Shown piece by piece: positions 1-9,279 of a stretch of DNA of 64,000 nt. Every line of letters starts with the position of its first letter. The first letter of the stretch is position 1. The position numbers and the translations under genes were made by a program. A model generated the notes under the pieces. It was not told where the DNA came from. It did no database searches and saw only the letters and a program-made list of their open reading frames with translations. The stretch lies in assembly GCF_018310695.1 (NCBI RefSeq), contig NZ_JAGXCY010000002.1, forward strand, positions 310,001 to 374,000, in the 5' to 3' direction. This stretch comes from Paenibacillus sp. Marseille-Q4541 (GTDB taxonomy: Bacteria; Bacillota; Bacilli; Paenibacillales; Paenibacillaceae).

Positions 1-829
1 CCCCTTGAAGCACTTGACGTTCCCTGCTTCGTTCAAGCTTCGGATCCGGGATAGGGATCGCTGATAAAAGCGACTGTGTATAAGGGTGAAGTGGATTATC
101 GAATAGCTCATCACTTTCTGTAAGTTCCACCATACCTCCTAAATACATAACGCCGATCCGATCACTGATATGCTTCACCATGGATAAATCATGAGCAATG
201 AATAAGTAAGTCAAGCCGAGCTCTTGCTGAAGTTTCTTCATTAGATTGACGACCTGCGCTTGAATTGAAACATCCAGTGCCGAGATTGGCTCATCTGCAA
301 TGATAAAACGCGGATTAAGAGCAAGCGCTCTGGCAATACCAATTCTTTGACGCTGACCTCCAGAAAATTCGTGCGGAAAACGCTGGGCATGATTACGATT
401 TAAACCGACCGTTTCCAGCAGCTCGTAAACCATTTCCTCACGTTCCTTGCGATTTTTAGCAAGTCCATGTGCATCTATGCCTTCAGCTATAATATCTGTT
501 ACGGTCATACGCTGATTCAGCGAAGCGTAAGGATCCTGAAAGATCATTTGGATACTTCTGCTTAACTTCTTCATCTCTGACTTAGACATCGAACCATGAA
601 TCGGATGGCCCTCAAAGTTTACCGTTCCCGCTGTCTCTTTATATAACCGAATCAGTGTACGCCCTAGCGTAGACTTACCGCAGCCTGATTCACCTACAAG
701 ACCAAAAGTCTCGCCAGGATAAATCTCAAAACTGACATCATCAACGGCTTTGAGGATTTGACCTTTGCCGACATTGAAATGTTTTTTTAAGTTTTTCACT
801 TCGATAAGTGGCATTTTTTGTGTACTCAT
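1..829 (-). CDS. oppF: Oligopeptide ABC transporter ATP-binding protein OppF (3' end cut by window edge)
   Basis: Second ATPase of a peptide importer; it hydrolyses ATP at the inner membrane face together with OppD. 276 codons are visible; OppF proteins are usually about 310-330 residues, so some 40-50 C-terminal residues lie outside the window. Walker [10 protein letters not shown] is near residues 46-54, the signature FSGGQ near 155-159, and Walker B IIADEP with the D-loop SALD near 176-185. The ATG shares one base with the oppD stop (TGATG) and follows a GGAGGTGA ribosome site, so the two are translationally coupled. Last gene seen of oppABCDF. No internal stop or frameshift noticed. Confidence 0.95.
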   Translation of the reverse strand, partial: MSTQKMPLIEVKNLKKHFNVGKGQILKAVDDVSFEIYPGETFGLVGESGCGKSTLGRTLIRLYKETAGTVNFEGHPIHGSMSKSEMKKLSRSIQMIFQDPYASLNQRMTVTDIIAEGIDAHGLAKNRKEREEMVYELLETVGLNRNHAQRFPHEFSGGQRQRIGIARALALNPRFIIADEPISALDVSIQAQVVNLMKKLQQELGLTYLFIAHDLSMVKHISDRIGVMYLGGMVELTESDELFDNPLHPYTQSLLSAIPIPDPKLERSRERQVLQG

Positions 830-1836
830 CACCATTCACCTCCTGCAATCGGACGTTCTACCTTGGGTGCACGACTGTCCTGCAGCCAACAAGCTGCACG
901 ATGGGTATCCGAATGCTCTGTATAGGCTGGCATATGTCCATGGCAAATTTCCATTGCATAAGAACAACGTGCTACAAAAGGACAGCCTTTGGGCGGATCA
1001 CTCAGATCGGGCGGCGTACCTGGAATCGCAATCAGCTCTTCTGATTTCTCATGCAGCTTCGGCATCGAAGCCATTAGCCCCCAGGTGTATGGATGTTTAC
1101 CCTCGTAAAATATTTCATCGACGGTTCCAGTCTCTACAATTTTACCCGCATACATTACAGCAACACGGGAAGCCATATTCGCAACAACGCCCAAATCATG
1201 TGTAATAAGAACAATGGATGTACCGAGTTTCGTTTGAATCTCCTTCATCAGTTCGAGAATTTGTGCTTGAATCGTAACATCAAGCGCAGTTGTTGGTTCG
1301 TCGGCAATAAGAATTTTCGGATTACAAGCAAGTGCAATCGCGATGACGATCCGTTGCCGCATTCCTCCAGACAACTGATGCGGGTATTGTTTCAGACGTT
1401 TTTCCGGATTCGGGATACCCACCTGTTCGAGCAATTCTAAGGCACGCTTGCTCGCTTGTGCGGTAGCCATGCTTTGATGTTTTTTAAGCACTTCGTAAAT
1501 CTGCTTTCCAATCGTCATGGTTGGATTCAGTGAGGTCATTGGGTCTTGAAAAATGAGTGCGATTTCCTTACCACGAATATTTTGCATCTGTTTCTCCGGC
1601 AATCCTGTGAGCTCCTTGCCTTCGAAGAGGATTGAACCACTTTTAATTTTGGCGGTCTTTGCTAGGAGTTTCATGATGCTTTTCGAAGTCACCGATTTGC
1701 CTGATCCTGATTCACCTACGATCGCGAGCGTCTCCCCTTGACCGAGGGAAAAGCTGACATCACGTACAGCCTGAACCTCGCCAGCGTATGTGAAAAAGCT
1801 GACCTGCAGATCTTTAACCTCTAACAAGTTGTTCAT
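829..1836 (-). CDS. oppD: Oligopeptide ABC transporter ATP-binding protein OppD
   Basis: ATPase partner of OppF in peptide uptake. Its 335 residues match the family length. Walker A GESGSGKS is at 41-48, an LSGGM signature near 154, and a Walker B/D-loop LIADEPTTALD near 175. The cysteine-containing C-terminal segment CPFVARCSYAMEICHG is typical of the oligopeptide/dipeptide (oligo_HPY) tail. The start follows a GGGGG-type ribosome site. It is 12 nt downstream of oppC and overlaps oppF by one base, so it sits inside one transcription unit. DppD is the main alternative name; peptide specificity cannot be read from the ATPase. Confidence 0.95.
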   Translation of the reverse strand: MNNLLEVKDLQVSFFTYAGEVQAVRDVSFSLGQGETLAIVGESGSGKSVTSKSIMKLLAKTAKIKSGSILFEGKELTGLPEKQMQNIRGKEIALIFQDPMTSLNPTMTIGKQIYEVLKKHQSMATAQASKRALELLEQVGIPNPEKRLKQYPHQLSGGMRQRIVIAIALACNPKILIADEPTTALDVTIQAQILELMKEIQTKLGTSIVLITHDLGVVANMASRVAVMYAGKIVETGTVDEIFYEGKHPYTWGLMASMPKLHEKSEELIAIPGTPPDLSDPPKGCPFVARCSYAMEICHGHMPAYTEHSDTHRAACWLQDSRAPKVERPIAGGEW

Positions 1837-1848
1837 CGTCTTTTCCCC

Positions 1849-2775
1849 CTATTTCCGCATTCTTGGATCGAGCGCGTCGCGAAGACCGTCGCCTAGTATA
1901 TTAAAGGTTACCATGATTAATATAATCACTATGGAAGGATACACCATCAAATAAGGTTGCGTCGTTAATGAAGCAAATCCATCATTGATCAGCACCCCAA
2001 GTGAGGACATCGGTGATTGAAGTCCAAGACCAATAAAGCTTAGAAAAGCCTCCGTAAAGATCGCAGATGGGATGGTAAACATCGTGTTAATAACAATAAT
2101 ACCAATCGTATTTGGAACGAGATGCTTCAGAATGATACGACTGTTCGAAGTTCCAAGTGTGCGAGCTGCCAAAACAAACTCTTGTGATTTCAGCTTTAAA
2201 ATATGTGCACGAACAAGCCTTGCCATATTGACCCATCCCGTAATGGACATCGCTATCATGATGGTAAGAATCCCTGGCTTCATAATCATCATGAGCAAAA
2301 TAATAATGATTAAGCTCGGAATACCTGTCATTATTTCGATAATACGCTGCATCACGTTGTCTGTTTTTCCTCCTAATAGAGCAGAAACGGCACCGTAGAT
2401 AACACCCACAACTAAGTCAAGTGCAGCAGCTAATACGGCGATGAGCAGGGATACCCGTGTTCCTTCCCATATTCTAGCCCACTGGTCACGTCCAAACTTG
2501 TCCGTACCAAACCAATGTTCAGCGCTTGGCTTTTGATAAACTGCATCGTAATTTGTATCGTAATAATTGTGGTTACCCATCCAAGGGCCAACGACTGCCA
2601 GCACTAGCATAATGATTAGAATCACAAGACTGAACATAGCCGCTTTATTCTTTCTGAGCCGTCTCCAGCTATCCTGAAAAGCAGTTAGCGATTCACGGGA
2701 GATTTTTTCTCTATCGTCGGGCCGAGCTACAGATGGTGTAAACAAGGCATCCAAGTTTTCTACTTCCTGCTTCAT
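1849..2775 (-). CDS. oppC: Oligopeptide ABC transporter permease OppC
   Basis: Inner-membrane permease of the peptide importer. The 308 residues carry an N-terminal cytoplasmic stretch, a first membrane helix near 48-67, and several later helices. The binding-protein-dependent transport motif appears around residue 205 (AARTLGTSNSRIILKHLVPN), where the coupling helix contacts the ATPase. The start is preceded by GGGGAGGAG. It lies 4 nt downstream of oppB and 12 nt upstream of oppD. OppC/DppC-type permeases begin with such a cytoplasmic tail, which separates it from OppB. Confidence 0.94.
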   Translation of the reverse strand: MKQEVENLDALFTPSVARPDDREKISRESLTAFQDSWRRLRKNKAAMFSLVILIIMLVLAVVGPWMGNHNYYDTNYDAVYQKPSAEHWFGTDKFGRDQWARIWEGTRVSLLIAVLAAALDLVVGVIYGAVSALLGGKTDNVMQRIIEIMTGIPSLIIIILLMMIMKPGILTIMIAMSITGWVNMARLVRAHILKLKSQEFVLAARTLGTSNSRIILKHLVPNTIGIIVINTMFTIPSAIFTEAFLSFIGLGLQSPMSSLGVLINDGFASLTTQPYLMVYPSIVIILIMVTFNILGDGLRDALDPRMRK

Positions 2776-2779
2776 AAGC

Positions 2780-3715
2780 TTACTCCTCCCCTGATGCCAG
2801 ACGGATCCGTGGATCTACAATGCCATATAACAAATCTACGATCAGCATGATAAATACGTAGAAAGCACTGTAAAAGATCGTAATCCCCATAATCGTGGTG
2901 TAATCGTTCATTTTAATAGAATCTACAAATAGACTACCAATACCAGGAATCCCGAAAATATTCTCAATAACGAGTGATCCAGTCAAAAGATTAACTACAA
3001 TAGGTCCCAAAATCGTGATGACCGAAATTAATGAGTTACGAATGACATGCGAGAACATGATTCGTAGGAATCCTAAACCTTTTGCTTTCGCTGTAATAAT
3101 ATAGTCCTGTTCTAATACTTCCAACATCTCTGTACGAACAAAGCGTGCAATTAGTGCTACTACTCCGACGGAAAGAGCAACCGATGGCATAATAGAACTT
3201 TGATAACTTTCCCAGAAGGCAACGGGTAAAAGCCCCCATTTGAGTCCCAAAAAATATTGCATTAACGCCGCGAGAACAAAGTTTGGTACCGAAACCCCTA
3301 AAACTGCGATAATCATTGTTGCATAATCCCAACCCGTATTATGGCGATAGGCAGCAATAATTCCGAGTATCATGCCGATCGTGAGCCCAAGTAAAACAGC
3401 CTGAAAGCCGATGAGTATCGAAGGCCCGAGACGAGCAGAAATAATATCTACAACTTCCTGACCCTTATAAAAATAAGAAGTTCCCAAATCACCTGTAGCA
3501 ATATTTTTCAAATAATTCACATATTGAGTAAAGACCGGTTTATCCAGGCCATAGCTAGCATAAATAATTTCTTTTTGCTCCTGCGGAAGTTGAGTTAGCT
3601 TCTCCTCATCAAACGGAGTACCCGGTAATGATTTCATCAGAAAAAAAGTAGCTGTCGTGATAATAAATAACGTTAATAGTAAATACAAGATTCTGATGCC
3701 GATGTACCGTTTCAA
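2780..3715 (-). CDS. oppB: Oligopeptide ABC transporter permease OppB
   Basis: Partner permease of OppC. Its 311 residues start directly with a membrane helix (IGIRILYLLLTLFIITTATFFL), as OppB/DppB proteins do, and hold about six helices. The motif for ATPase contact, ITAKAKGLGFLRIMFSHVIRN, is near residues 205-226. The start codon is TTG, 7 nt after GGAGG; no ATG lies in a better place. A hairpin between oppA and oppB probably lowers expression of the permease and ATPase genes relative to the binding protein. Confidence 0.94.
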   Translation of the reverse strand: MKRYIGIRILYLLLTLFIITTATFFLMKSLPGTPFDEEKLTQLPQEQKEIIYASYGLDKPVFTQYVNYLKNIATGDLGTSYFYKGQEVVDIISARLGPSILIGFQAVLLGLTIGMILGIIAAYRHNTGWDYATMIIAVLGVSVPNFVLAALMQYFLGLKWGLLPVAFWESYQSSIMPSVALSVGVVALIARFVRTEMLEVLEQDYIITAKAKGLGFLRIMFSHVIRNSLISVITILGPIVVNLLTGSLVIENIFGIPGIGSLFVDSIKMNDYTTIMGITIFYSAFYVFIMLIVDLLYGIVDPRIRLASGEE

Positions 3716-3765
3716 TATTGCACCTCCCTATGTATGGGGCATGTATATTTTTTGTCGTAATAAAG

Positions 3766-3795
3766 AAAAAGGAGAAGCAAGCTTCTCGCTTTTTC
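3766..3795 (-). terminator. Intercistronic hairpin between oppA and oppB
   Basis: On the minus strand AAAAAGCGAGAAGC pairs with GCTTCTCCTTTTT, the second arm ending in a T run. It lies 22 nt past the oppA stop and before the oppB ribosome site. Such partial terminators commonly let the binding protein be made in excess over the membrane complex; that role is inferred. Confidence 0.7.
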
Positions 3796-3816
3796 AGAAA
3801 CGATATTCAAGTGTAA

Positions 3817-5454
3817 CTATTTGATGTCTGTGTATTTAAAATCTACCGGGCTACCATATGGATGATATACAAGTCCTTCTACTTTTTCGTTAAGAAGGTA
3901 TGAGTAACCCCCGAAGAAGATTGGGGAAACCACTACATCTTTTGAAACCAATAGTCTCTCAGCTTGTAGTAACATGTCTATACGTTTTGCCTCGTCTGCT
4001 TCTTGTTTTGCTCCAGAGATTAGAGCATCAAAATCAGCGTTCTCATAATTACCACGATAAGGTGTGTGGTTTGCCCATAAGTCTAGATATGTCATTGCAT
4101 CGTCATAATCTGCGCCCCAACCTGTAATCGCCATTTGGTATTGGCTATTATCCATCAGTTGTCCACGAGCTTTAGCTGTCTTCGTATCGATAACGACATC
4201 AATACCTAGGTTCTTCTTAAATTCACTTTGCATAAATGTAGCCACATCTTTTGTTTCTGAATTGTCCGCTACTAACATCGTGATTGTTGGTGTTTTACCC
4301 AGTTCTTTTACACCTTGTTCCCAATAAGCTTTAGCTTGTGCCGTATCTGCTTTGAGCAGGTCGCCTTGCATATCTCGGAAGGATTTACCGTCAACTCCAC
4401 TCATTTGGAAAGGAATAAGTCCTGTAGCACTTTTAGAACCGTTGTTTAATACTTGATCAGCTAGCAAATTGGAATCATACGCAAGACTTAATGCTTTACG
4501 AATATTAACATTACTTACGCCATCTGCTGTTGTGTTGAATTGTAAATAGGTTGTTTTGAATTCAATCCCTGTTCCGAATCCTGGATCGGATTGGTTAGCA
4601 TCCACATCAGAAGAAGTAAGGAGAACGCGATCGAGTTGACCCGCTTTGTATGCGTTCATTGCTGTACTTTTCTCTTTAATAACTTTCATGTCTACTTTGT
4701 TCACTTTTACGTTCGCTGCATCCCAGTATCCTTCATTTTTCGAAAGTACTGCACCGCTTGCCGCATCCATAGTAGTTAGAGTATACGGTCCATTAAAGAG
4801 CATGTTTTCTGGATTCAGAGCAAACTTGTCACCTTTTGATACAACAAACTCTTCTTTCATCGGGAAGTACGGAATAAATGAAGTCAATCGTAAGAAGTAA
4901 GGTGTTGGTTGTTTCAACGTAACAACCAGCGTCTTGTCGTCTGTAGCATCGATGGCAACTTGATCAGCAGATCCACCTGCGGCATATTCCGCAGCACCAA
5001 CGATATAGTCATTAAGAATAAAGGAGTAGCCATTCGTTCCGATTGCTGGGTTCATTCCACGAAGCCATGAATATTTGAAATCAGCAGCAGTTACTGGAGT
5101 ACCGTCACTCCAATTCGCATTATCACGCAATTTGAAAGTGTAAGTAAGCTTGTCCTCAGAAATATCAACCGCTTCCGCCATTGCAGGCTGCGGCTCATTA
5201 TCCACGTCTAGACGATAAAGCCCTTCCGTTACATTGTTCAGAACGGAAAATGAAATATTATCCGATGCTGTCCATTGGTTCATATCTGTGATCTCTGTCT
5301 CTACATAAAGCTTAAGTTCCTTTGCGGAAGTAGAGGTTCCCCCAGTAGTAGCGCCATCTGTCCCCGTTGCATTTTTGTCAACTGTGAATGAGCAGCCTGT
5401 AAAAACAACTGCTACTACTAGCAAAGTTGCCAGCAAACTTACCTTTTTCTTCAT
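3817..5454 (-). CDS. oppA: Peptide ABC transporter substrate-binding lipoprotein OppA
   Basis: Extracellular binding protein of the Opp system (SBP family 5), anchored by lipid. The first 22 residues form a lipoprotein signal ending in the lipobox VFTGC. The mature part has the family-5 layout, with DNANWSDGTPVTAADFKYSW near residue 110. The ATG at 5454 was chosen because it stands 11 nt after GGAG; a GTG four codons earlier overlaps that ribosome site. Length 545. The ROK regulator gene lies 93 nt upstream on the same strand. Some family-5 proteins bind oligosaccharides or nickel, so peptide is the likely but not the only ligand. Confidence 0.93.
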   Translation of the reverse strand: MKKKVSLLATLLVVAVVFTGCSFTVDKNATGTDGATTGGTSTSAKELKLYVETEITDMNQWTASDNISFSVLNNVTEGLYRLDVDNEPQPAMAEAVDISEDKLTYTFKLRDNANWSDGTPVTAADFKYSWLRGMNPAIGTNGYSFILNDYIVGAAEYAAGGSADQVAIDATDDKTLVVTLKQPTPYFLRLTSFIPYFPMKEEFVVSKGDKFALNPENMLFNGPYTLTTMDAASGAVLSKNEGYWDAANVKVNKVDMKVIKEKSTAMNAYKAGQLDRVLLTSSDVDANQSDPGFGTGIEFKTTYLQFNTTADGVSNVNIRKALSLAYDSNLLADQVLNNGSKSATGLIPFQMSGVDGKSFRDMQGDLLKADTAQAKAYWEQGVKELGKTPTITMLVADNSETKDVATFMQSEFKKNLGIDVVIDTKTAKARGQLMDNSQYQMAITGWGADYDDAMTYLDLWANHTPYRGNYENADFDALISGAKQEADEAKRIDMLLQAERLLVSKDVVVSPIFFGGYSYLLNEKVEGLVYHPYGSPVDFKYTDIK

Positions 5455-5547
5455 TGCTTGTTCCACTCCTTTTGTCTTAAAACTAATGTATGATTAAATC
5501 GTTATTTCATAGAAACAACGAATGAATCTGCTACCAAGAAGTTTAGA

Positions 5548-6744
5548 TTAATGATTGCTATCTGTTTGCACTGCTTTTTCAAACTGCTTGTCAATATTCA
5601 GAAACTGAGACTGAGCAAGCAAGCTTGATCCGATGACAACACCATCATCTTCTAGTGTAGAATATTGAATTTGGAATGTTCCTTTTAGCGGTTCCCATAC
5701 GAAATGTTGCATGCATTTCTCAGCTATGAATTCTTTCACTTCTGGAAACTTTTCGACTAGCTTGCCGCTTAATATTACGGTGCTGGGATTGTACATACAT
5801 GCAATGTTACTGATGGTTACCGCAATAAAAGTCATCGCTCGATCTACAATATTAGCAGCCCAATACTCTCCTTCACGTTTTGCTAGAAATAACTCATCCA
5901 ATGTTGATATTGGTTTCACTTTGTTAGACTGCTCAATCAAGGAAGCTTCGGCGATATAGGTCTGCAAGCAGCCAACTTTGCCACATTTGCATAATAGTCC
6001 GTTAGGATCAACGACGATATGCCCAATCTCCCCGGCGCTGTTTGTTTCACCTCTGTAAATTTCTCCATCAATAATAATGGATGAACCTACTCCACTACCG
6101 AATCCAATCAGTACAGAATTGTTGGAACCCCGAGCGGCACCATATAGATGCTCTGCGAGTGCTTTTACTTTTAGCTCGTTATCAACGACTACATCAAGTC
6201 CGGTAAGTTTTTGAAGCATGCCAGCCACATCCAGCTGCTTCCATCCAAGTTGTGCAGATAGCAATGCCGTTCCGTTCTCGTAGTCAATAATACCTGGCAA
6301 GCCGACACCAATCCCTACAACCTTACGAGGATCAATGTAATCATGCTCCATTAGCTCCTTGATGCCTTGAGCAATTCGTAAAAGGGTTACTTCCGGACTC
6401 TCACCAATGTCGATCTCTATCTGTTTACTACGAATTACTTTGCCGTCCAAATCTACAACACCAATGCGACTGTTAGTAATGTCGATCTCGACACCAATCG
6501 AAAGGACCGATTCTGGTTTCGCTTGCAACATCACTGCCTTTCTACCTACACCTGTAGTTACATATTCAATTTCATGAATAAAGTCCTTATCAAACAATTC
6601 GGACACAATTCTACTAATCGTGGTTGGACTCATACTAGTTAATCTTGCAAGTTCAGCACGGGACAGCGGAGCGCTGTTCTTTATCAGTTCAAATACAGTA
6701 CTTCTATTCTTTCTTCTAATAAAATCCTGATCGTGCTTCTGCAT
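5548..6744 (-). CDS. ROK family transcriptional regulator (NagC/XylR type)
   Basis: Sugar-responsive repressor family. An N-terminal winged helix (SRAELARLTSMSPTTISRIVSELF, about residues 28-51) is followed by a ROK sugar-kinase-like domain. In it are the GVGLPG segment, GFGSGVGSSIIIDGEIYRG, GEIGH, and the zinc motif CKCGKVGC. The ATG at 6744 follows GAAGGAGG by 13 nt; a GTG 33 nt earlier would lie upstream of the ribosome site and is less likely. It lies just upstream of oppA in the same direction, so it may control the opp genes. The ligand is unknown; amino sugars, xylose and glucose are all bound by relatives. Confidence 0.88.
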   Translation of the reverse strand: MQKHDQDFIRRKNRSTVFELIKNSAPLSRAELARLTSMSPTTISRIVSELFDKDFIHEIEYVTTGVGRKAVMLQAKPESVLSIGVEIDITNSRIGVVDLDGKVIRSKQIEIDIGESPEVTLLRIAQGIKELMEHDYIDPRKVVGIGVGLPGIIDYENGTALLSAQLGWKQLDVAGMLQKLTGLDVVVDNELKVKALAEHLYGAARGSNNSVLIGFGSGVGSSIIIDGEIYRGETNSAGEIGHIVVDPNGLLCKCGKVGCLQTYIAEASLIEQSNKVKPISTLDELFLAKREGEYWAANIVDRAMTFIAVTISNIACMYNPSTVILSGKLVEKFPEVKEFIAEKCMQHFVWEPLKGTFQIQYSTLEDDGVVIGSSLLAQSQFLNIDKQFEKAVQTDSNH

Positions 6745-6885
6745 ACCGGAGACAGCGCCTCCTTCGATTATTTTCACTTGTGGAGAAATTAATTGTAAAT
6801 AAAAAGAAATATAGACTATTTAATTCCAATAACTATCGAATATCTTCCTTTTTTGTTTTATTTTCTCCAGTGGTGTTATTAAAGA

Positions 6886-6930
6886 ACTGTAAATTAATTC
6901 AATAATGGTGTCAATATACATGTCATGTAT
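6886..6930 (-). promoter_or_regulatory. Candidate sigma-A promoter with adjacent palindrome, ROK regulator gene
   Basis: On the minus strand TTGACA (6914-6909), a 17-nt spacer and TACAGT (6891-6886). A perfect 15-nt palindrome ATACATGTCATGTAT (6916-6930) abuts the -35 box on its upstream side. The -35 box is consensus and the -10 box matches 4 of 6. The palindrome is a candidate binding site; whether the ROK protein binds it is not shown. Confidence 0.5.
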
Positions 6931-6963
6931 TTTTTTCTTATTCAAATCACTTGTCGTGAACAT

Positions 6964-7002
6964 AAAAGGAGCCCACTCTATAAATAGAGCGGGCTCCTTT
7001 TC
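6964..7002. terminator. Bidirectional terminator
   Basis: AAAAGGAGCCCACTC pairs with GAGCGGGCTCCTTTT (one G-U-type mismatch), with A and T tracts on both sides. It lies 16 nt past the acetyltransferase stop and isolates that gene from the ROK region. Confidence 0.85.
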
Positions 7003-7017
7003 TTCTGAACGTTATGC

Positions 7018-7539
7018 TTAATTTGTTAAATAGGCGAGATTACTCCATCCATAAGCAATCTCCTGTAGTTTTTTTTCGCTAATCTGGATCTCTTTTCTTC
7101 CTGCAGGATTCCCGCCGAGCTTTTCATAAAAAGATCGGTAAGGATTGTCTTCAAGAGCCCACAAATACATCGATTTATGTCCTTGTTCGACCAGAAAACC
7201 AGTCATAGAAGATATGAGCTGCTGTCCAAGTCCCTGTCTTTGATAATCTTCAAGCAAATAAATCGCATAAATCTCCCCGTCATAGGGCATCTGATCCGAT
7301 CGATTGGGTCCACCACTCGCAAATCCTACGATCTGGCATGTGTTATTCTCAGCTACAAATACTTTGGTTCCTGCATTTGAAACTTCCAGCTGTCTTTCCC
7401 ATTGTGTTGTACGCTGTACTACAGATAAATCAGCCAAATAAGAATCTGGAACGATTCCTGCATATGTTGATTTCCAGCTATTTACATGAACTTCGGCAAT
7501 CTGACTTGCCTCTGATTTTCTCGCAGATCGAATTATCAT
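7018..7539 (-). CDS. GNAT family N-acetyltransferase
   Basis: Transfers an acetyl group from acetyl-CoA to an amine; the substrate is not evident. The 173 residues follow the GNAT fold. The acetyl-CoA-binding motif is YLLEDYQRQGLGQQLI, near residues 93-108 (R/QxxGxG/A), with the following helix and the SFYEKLGGNPAG segment near 136-147. The ATG follows a run of six G. It is a single gene followed by a strong terminator. Close relatives may act on small molecules, peptides or aminoglycosides, so no symbol is given. Confidence 0.85.
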   Translation of the reverse strand: MIIRSARKSEASQIAEVHVNSWKSTYAGIVPDSYLADLSVVQRTTQWERQLEVSNAGTKVFVAENNTCQIVGFASGGPNRSDQMPYDGEIYAIYLLEDYQRQGLGQQLISSMTGFLVEQGHKSMYLWALEDNPYRSFYEKLGGNPAGRKEIQISEKKLQEIAYGWSNLAYLTN

Positions 7540-7589
7540 TTACTTTCCCCCCTTAGCTAAGTGAGTGCATATTGCCATAAAGATAACAA

Positions 7590-7928
7590 CTATCGAACAA
7601 ACTTCTCTGCAATTTTTAACAATTCCTGCTTACTTAACTTACTTTTCTCCGTGTCATTTATATGATAATAGACTCCCGACGATTCATCGACCCATTTGAT
7701 AACATGGTGGGGATTCTTCCCCTTATACTCCATATAAAGAACTTTTACTTTCCTCTTCTCCACATCCTCTGCATCTTCCCTGTTCCCGAGTAAACGCCAG
7801 CAGTACATAAATATTTTCTGCTCATAAGTTTGAACAATCGTTATGTAGGCATCGATATTACCTGACTGTACAAGTCTTATGGCATGAAGCACATTATCAT
7901 CTGCTGATAGGTTACTATTTTCATCCAA
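7590..7928 (-). pseudogene. Fused remnant: ECF sigma factor N-terminus joined to DUF4367 anti-sigma-type C-terminus
   Basis: The first ~45 residues (DDNVLHAIRLVQSGNIDAY to LLGNREDAEDV) look like sigma-70 region 2 of an ECF factor, where the next residues should be VQETFL. Instead the frame continues with VEKRKVKVLYMEYKGK and then HVIKWVDESSGVYYHI and LSKQELLKIAEKFVR, which resemble the C-terminal end of DUF4367 domains found in anti-sigma-type proteins. Regions 3 and 4, the sigma-binding part and the membrane helix of the partner are missing. An in-frame deletion inside a sigma/anti-sigma operon is the simplest origin. A TTG start at 7928 after AGGGGGG is chosen; an upstream ATG (7982) is possible. 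It may or may not still be translated. Confidence 0.7.
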
Positions 7929-8018
7929 ATCGTCCCCCCTCTCATGGATCTTGTATTTGCTTCTCATAGAGTTACAACACATGAGCTTTCAAAAAAGGGA
8001 CAAAAGAACACAATCGGA

Positions 8019-8780
8019 TCACTTTTTCATTGCAGCAATAATAAAGCGGTGACAACTGCAATCAAAATACCCTTGATTTACAATGATGTCATAGATCTCT
8101 CTCAGCTGTTTGTCATACTTTTGAATTGAGAAATCCGGAATTTGCCATGGAATAGCCTCAAGATAATAGATCAGGGCACCCAAATCATAAAATCTAGTCT
8201 TCGTCACTTCCTCATCCTGAAAACGGATGTCAAAATGGGAAGAAAGCTGCTGAACCGCATATTCTGCATTTAAATAGGCATACTCAAAAGGGACATCAAA
8301 TCTAGCATTAATCTCCTGATCGTTTAAACCTCCAACTTGCTGAGTAACAAATATTCCATCCGGCCTCAAAATACGAGCCACTTCTGAAACATCATAGGAT
8401 TCATGCTTATTCATAACCAGTTCAAACCATTCATCCTGATAAGGAAGACACTCATCTTCCGTAAAATAACTAACTTGTACACCCATAGGCTCTAGCTTGT
8501 CCTTAGCTACATTTACATTCGGCTCATAGCCTTCTGTCGCACATACTTGTCCTGGAAAAGGGTGAAACAGAGAAAGGCTTTCTCCTCCTCCTGTCCCCAT
8601 GTCAAGCACCGTATCTCCTTGCTCCCACAGTTCTTTTACTCTACTGTAGTAATTCCAGCGCAGCGGAAACTCTCTCATACGCCCTGAGCTTTCGATTCTT
8701 GAAAAATCCCATCCTTTAAATGTACTGGGCTTGTCCAATAATGCCTGTTCATAACTTTGTGGTTTGTATACTTTCTTCAT
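8019..8780 (-). CDS. Class I SAM-dependent methyltransferase
   Basis: Predicted methyl transfer from S-adenosylmethionine; the acceptor is unknown. The 253 residues hold SAM motif I VLDMGTGGGESL near residues 58-69, an acidic motif II region at ATEGYEPN near 80, and a motif IV-like ELVMNKHESYDVSEVARIL near 120, followed by RPDGIFVTQQVGG. The ATG follows GAGG by 7 nt. It lies alone between the sigma remnant and the L,D-transpeptidase gene. Small-molecule methylation is more likely than nucleic acid methylation from the fold, but this is an inference. Confidence 0.82.
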   Translation of the reverse strand: MKKVYKPQSYEQALLDKPSTFKGWDFSRIESSGRMREFPLRWNYYSRVKELWEQGDTVLDMGTGGGESLSLFHPFPGQVCATEGYEPNVNVAKDKLEPMGVQVSYFTEDECLPYQDEWFELVMNKHESYDVSEVARILRPDGIFVTQQVGGLNDQEINARFDVPFEYAYLNAEYAVQQLSSHFDIRFQDEEVTKTRFYDLGALIYYLEAIPWQIPDFSIQKYDKQLREIYDIIVNQGYFDCSCHRFIIAAMKK

Positions 8781-8906
8781 TAAAGGTCCTCGCTTTAACT
8801 AGGTTTAGAAATAATTGATTTATGGAACTCAGTTACAGGACATCCACCTATGAGGAAAGTATCGAATGCCCTGTTAAAAAGTCCAGTTATCAAGCTCTTT
8901 ACAACA

Positions 8907-9245
8907 TCAAGAACGGATACTTACTCTGGTACCTATAGACACCTTACTTGCGAGATCAAGCACATCTTCGTTATACATTCGGATGCATCCATGAGAGACA
9001 TTGTGACCAATGGATGCCGGGTTATTGGTCCCATGAATACCGTAATGTGCTTTGGATAATCCGAGCCAAAATACGCCGAATGGTCCGCCAGGATCTGGCT
9101 GCTTATTCACAATCGTAAATTCACCTGTCGGTGTTTGCGTTACCATCGCTCCAATGGCGACCGGATAACTTTTGACGACAACATCGTTGTCTAAAAGATA
9201 AAGCATATGATCCGTCTGATCCACAATGATACGATAATTTGGCAT
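8907..9245 (-). CDS. L,D-transpeptidase (YkuD domain)
   Basis: Likely forms or edits 3-3 cross-links in peptidoglycan. The YkuD catalytic signature is complete: [17 protein letters not shown] with the active Cys in [15 protein letters not shown] near residues 86-101. The ATG at 9245 follows GGGGGAG; the upstream part of the open frame has no ribosome site. At 112 residues it is a bare YkuD domain with no LysM and no visible signal peptide, as in other short Bacillales YkuD proteins, so how it reaches the wall is unclear. Confidence 0.87.
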   Translation of the reverse strand: MPNYRIIVDQTDHMLYLLDNDVVVKSYPVAIGAMVTQTPTGEFTIVNKQPDPGGPFGVFWLGLSKAHYGIHGTNNPASIGHNVSHGCIRMYNEDVLDLASKVSIGTRVSIRS

Positions 9246-9279
9246 ATACAACTCCCCCTGCCTTATCGTATGCATATGC

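Noticed and set aside
765-1205. 146-codon plus-strand frame across the oppD-oppF junction.
   Set aside because: Antisense to two well-supported genes; no ribosome site.
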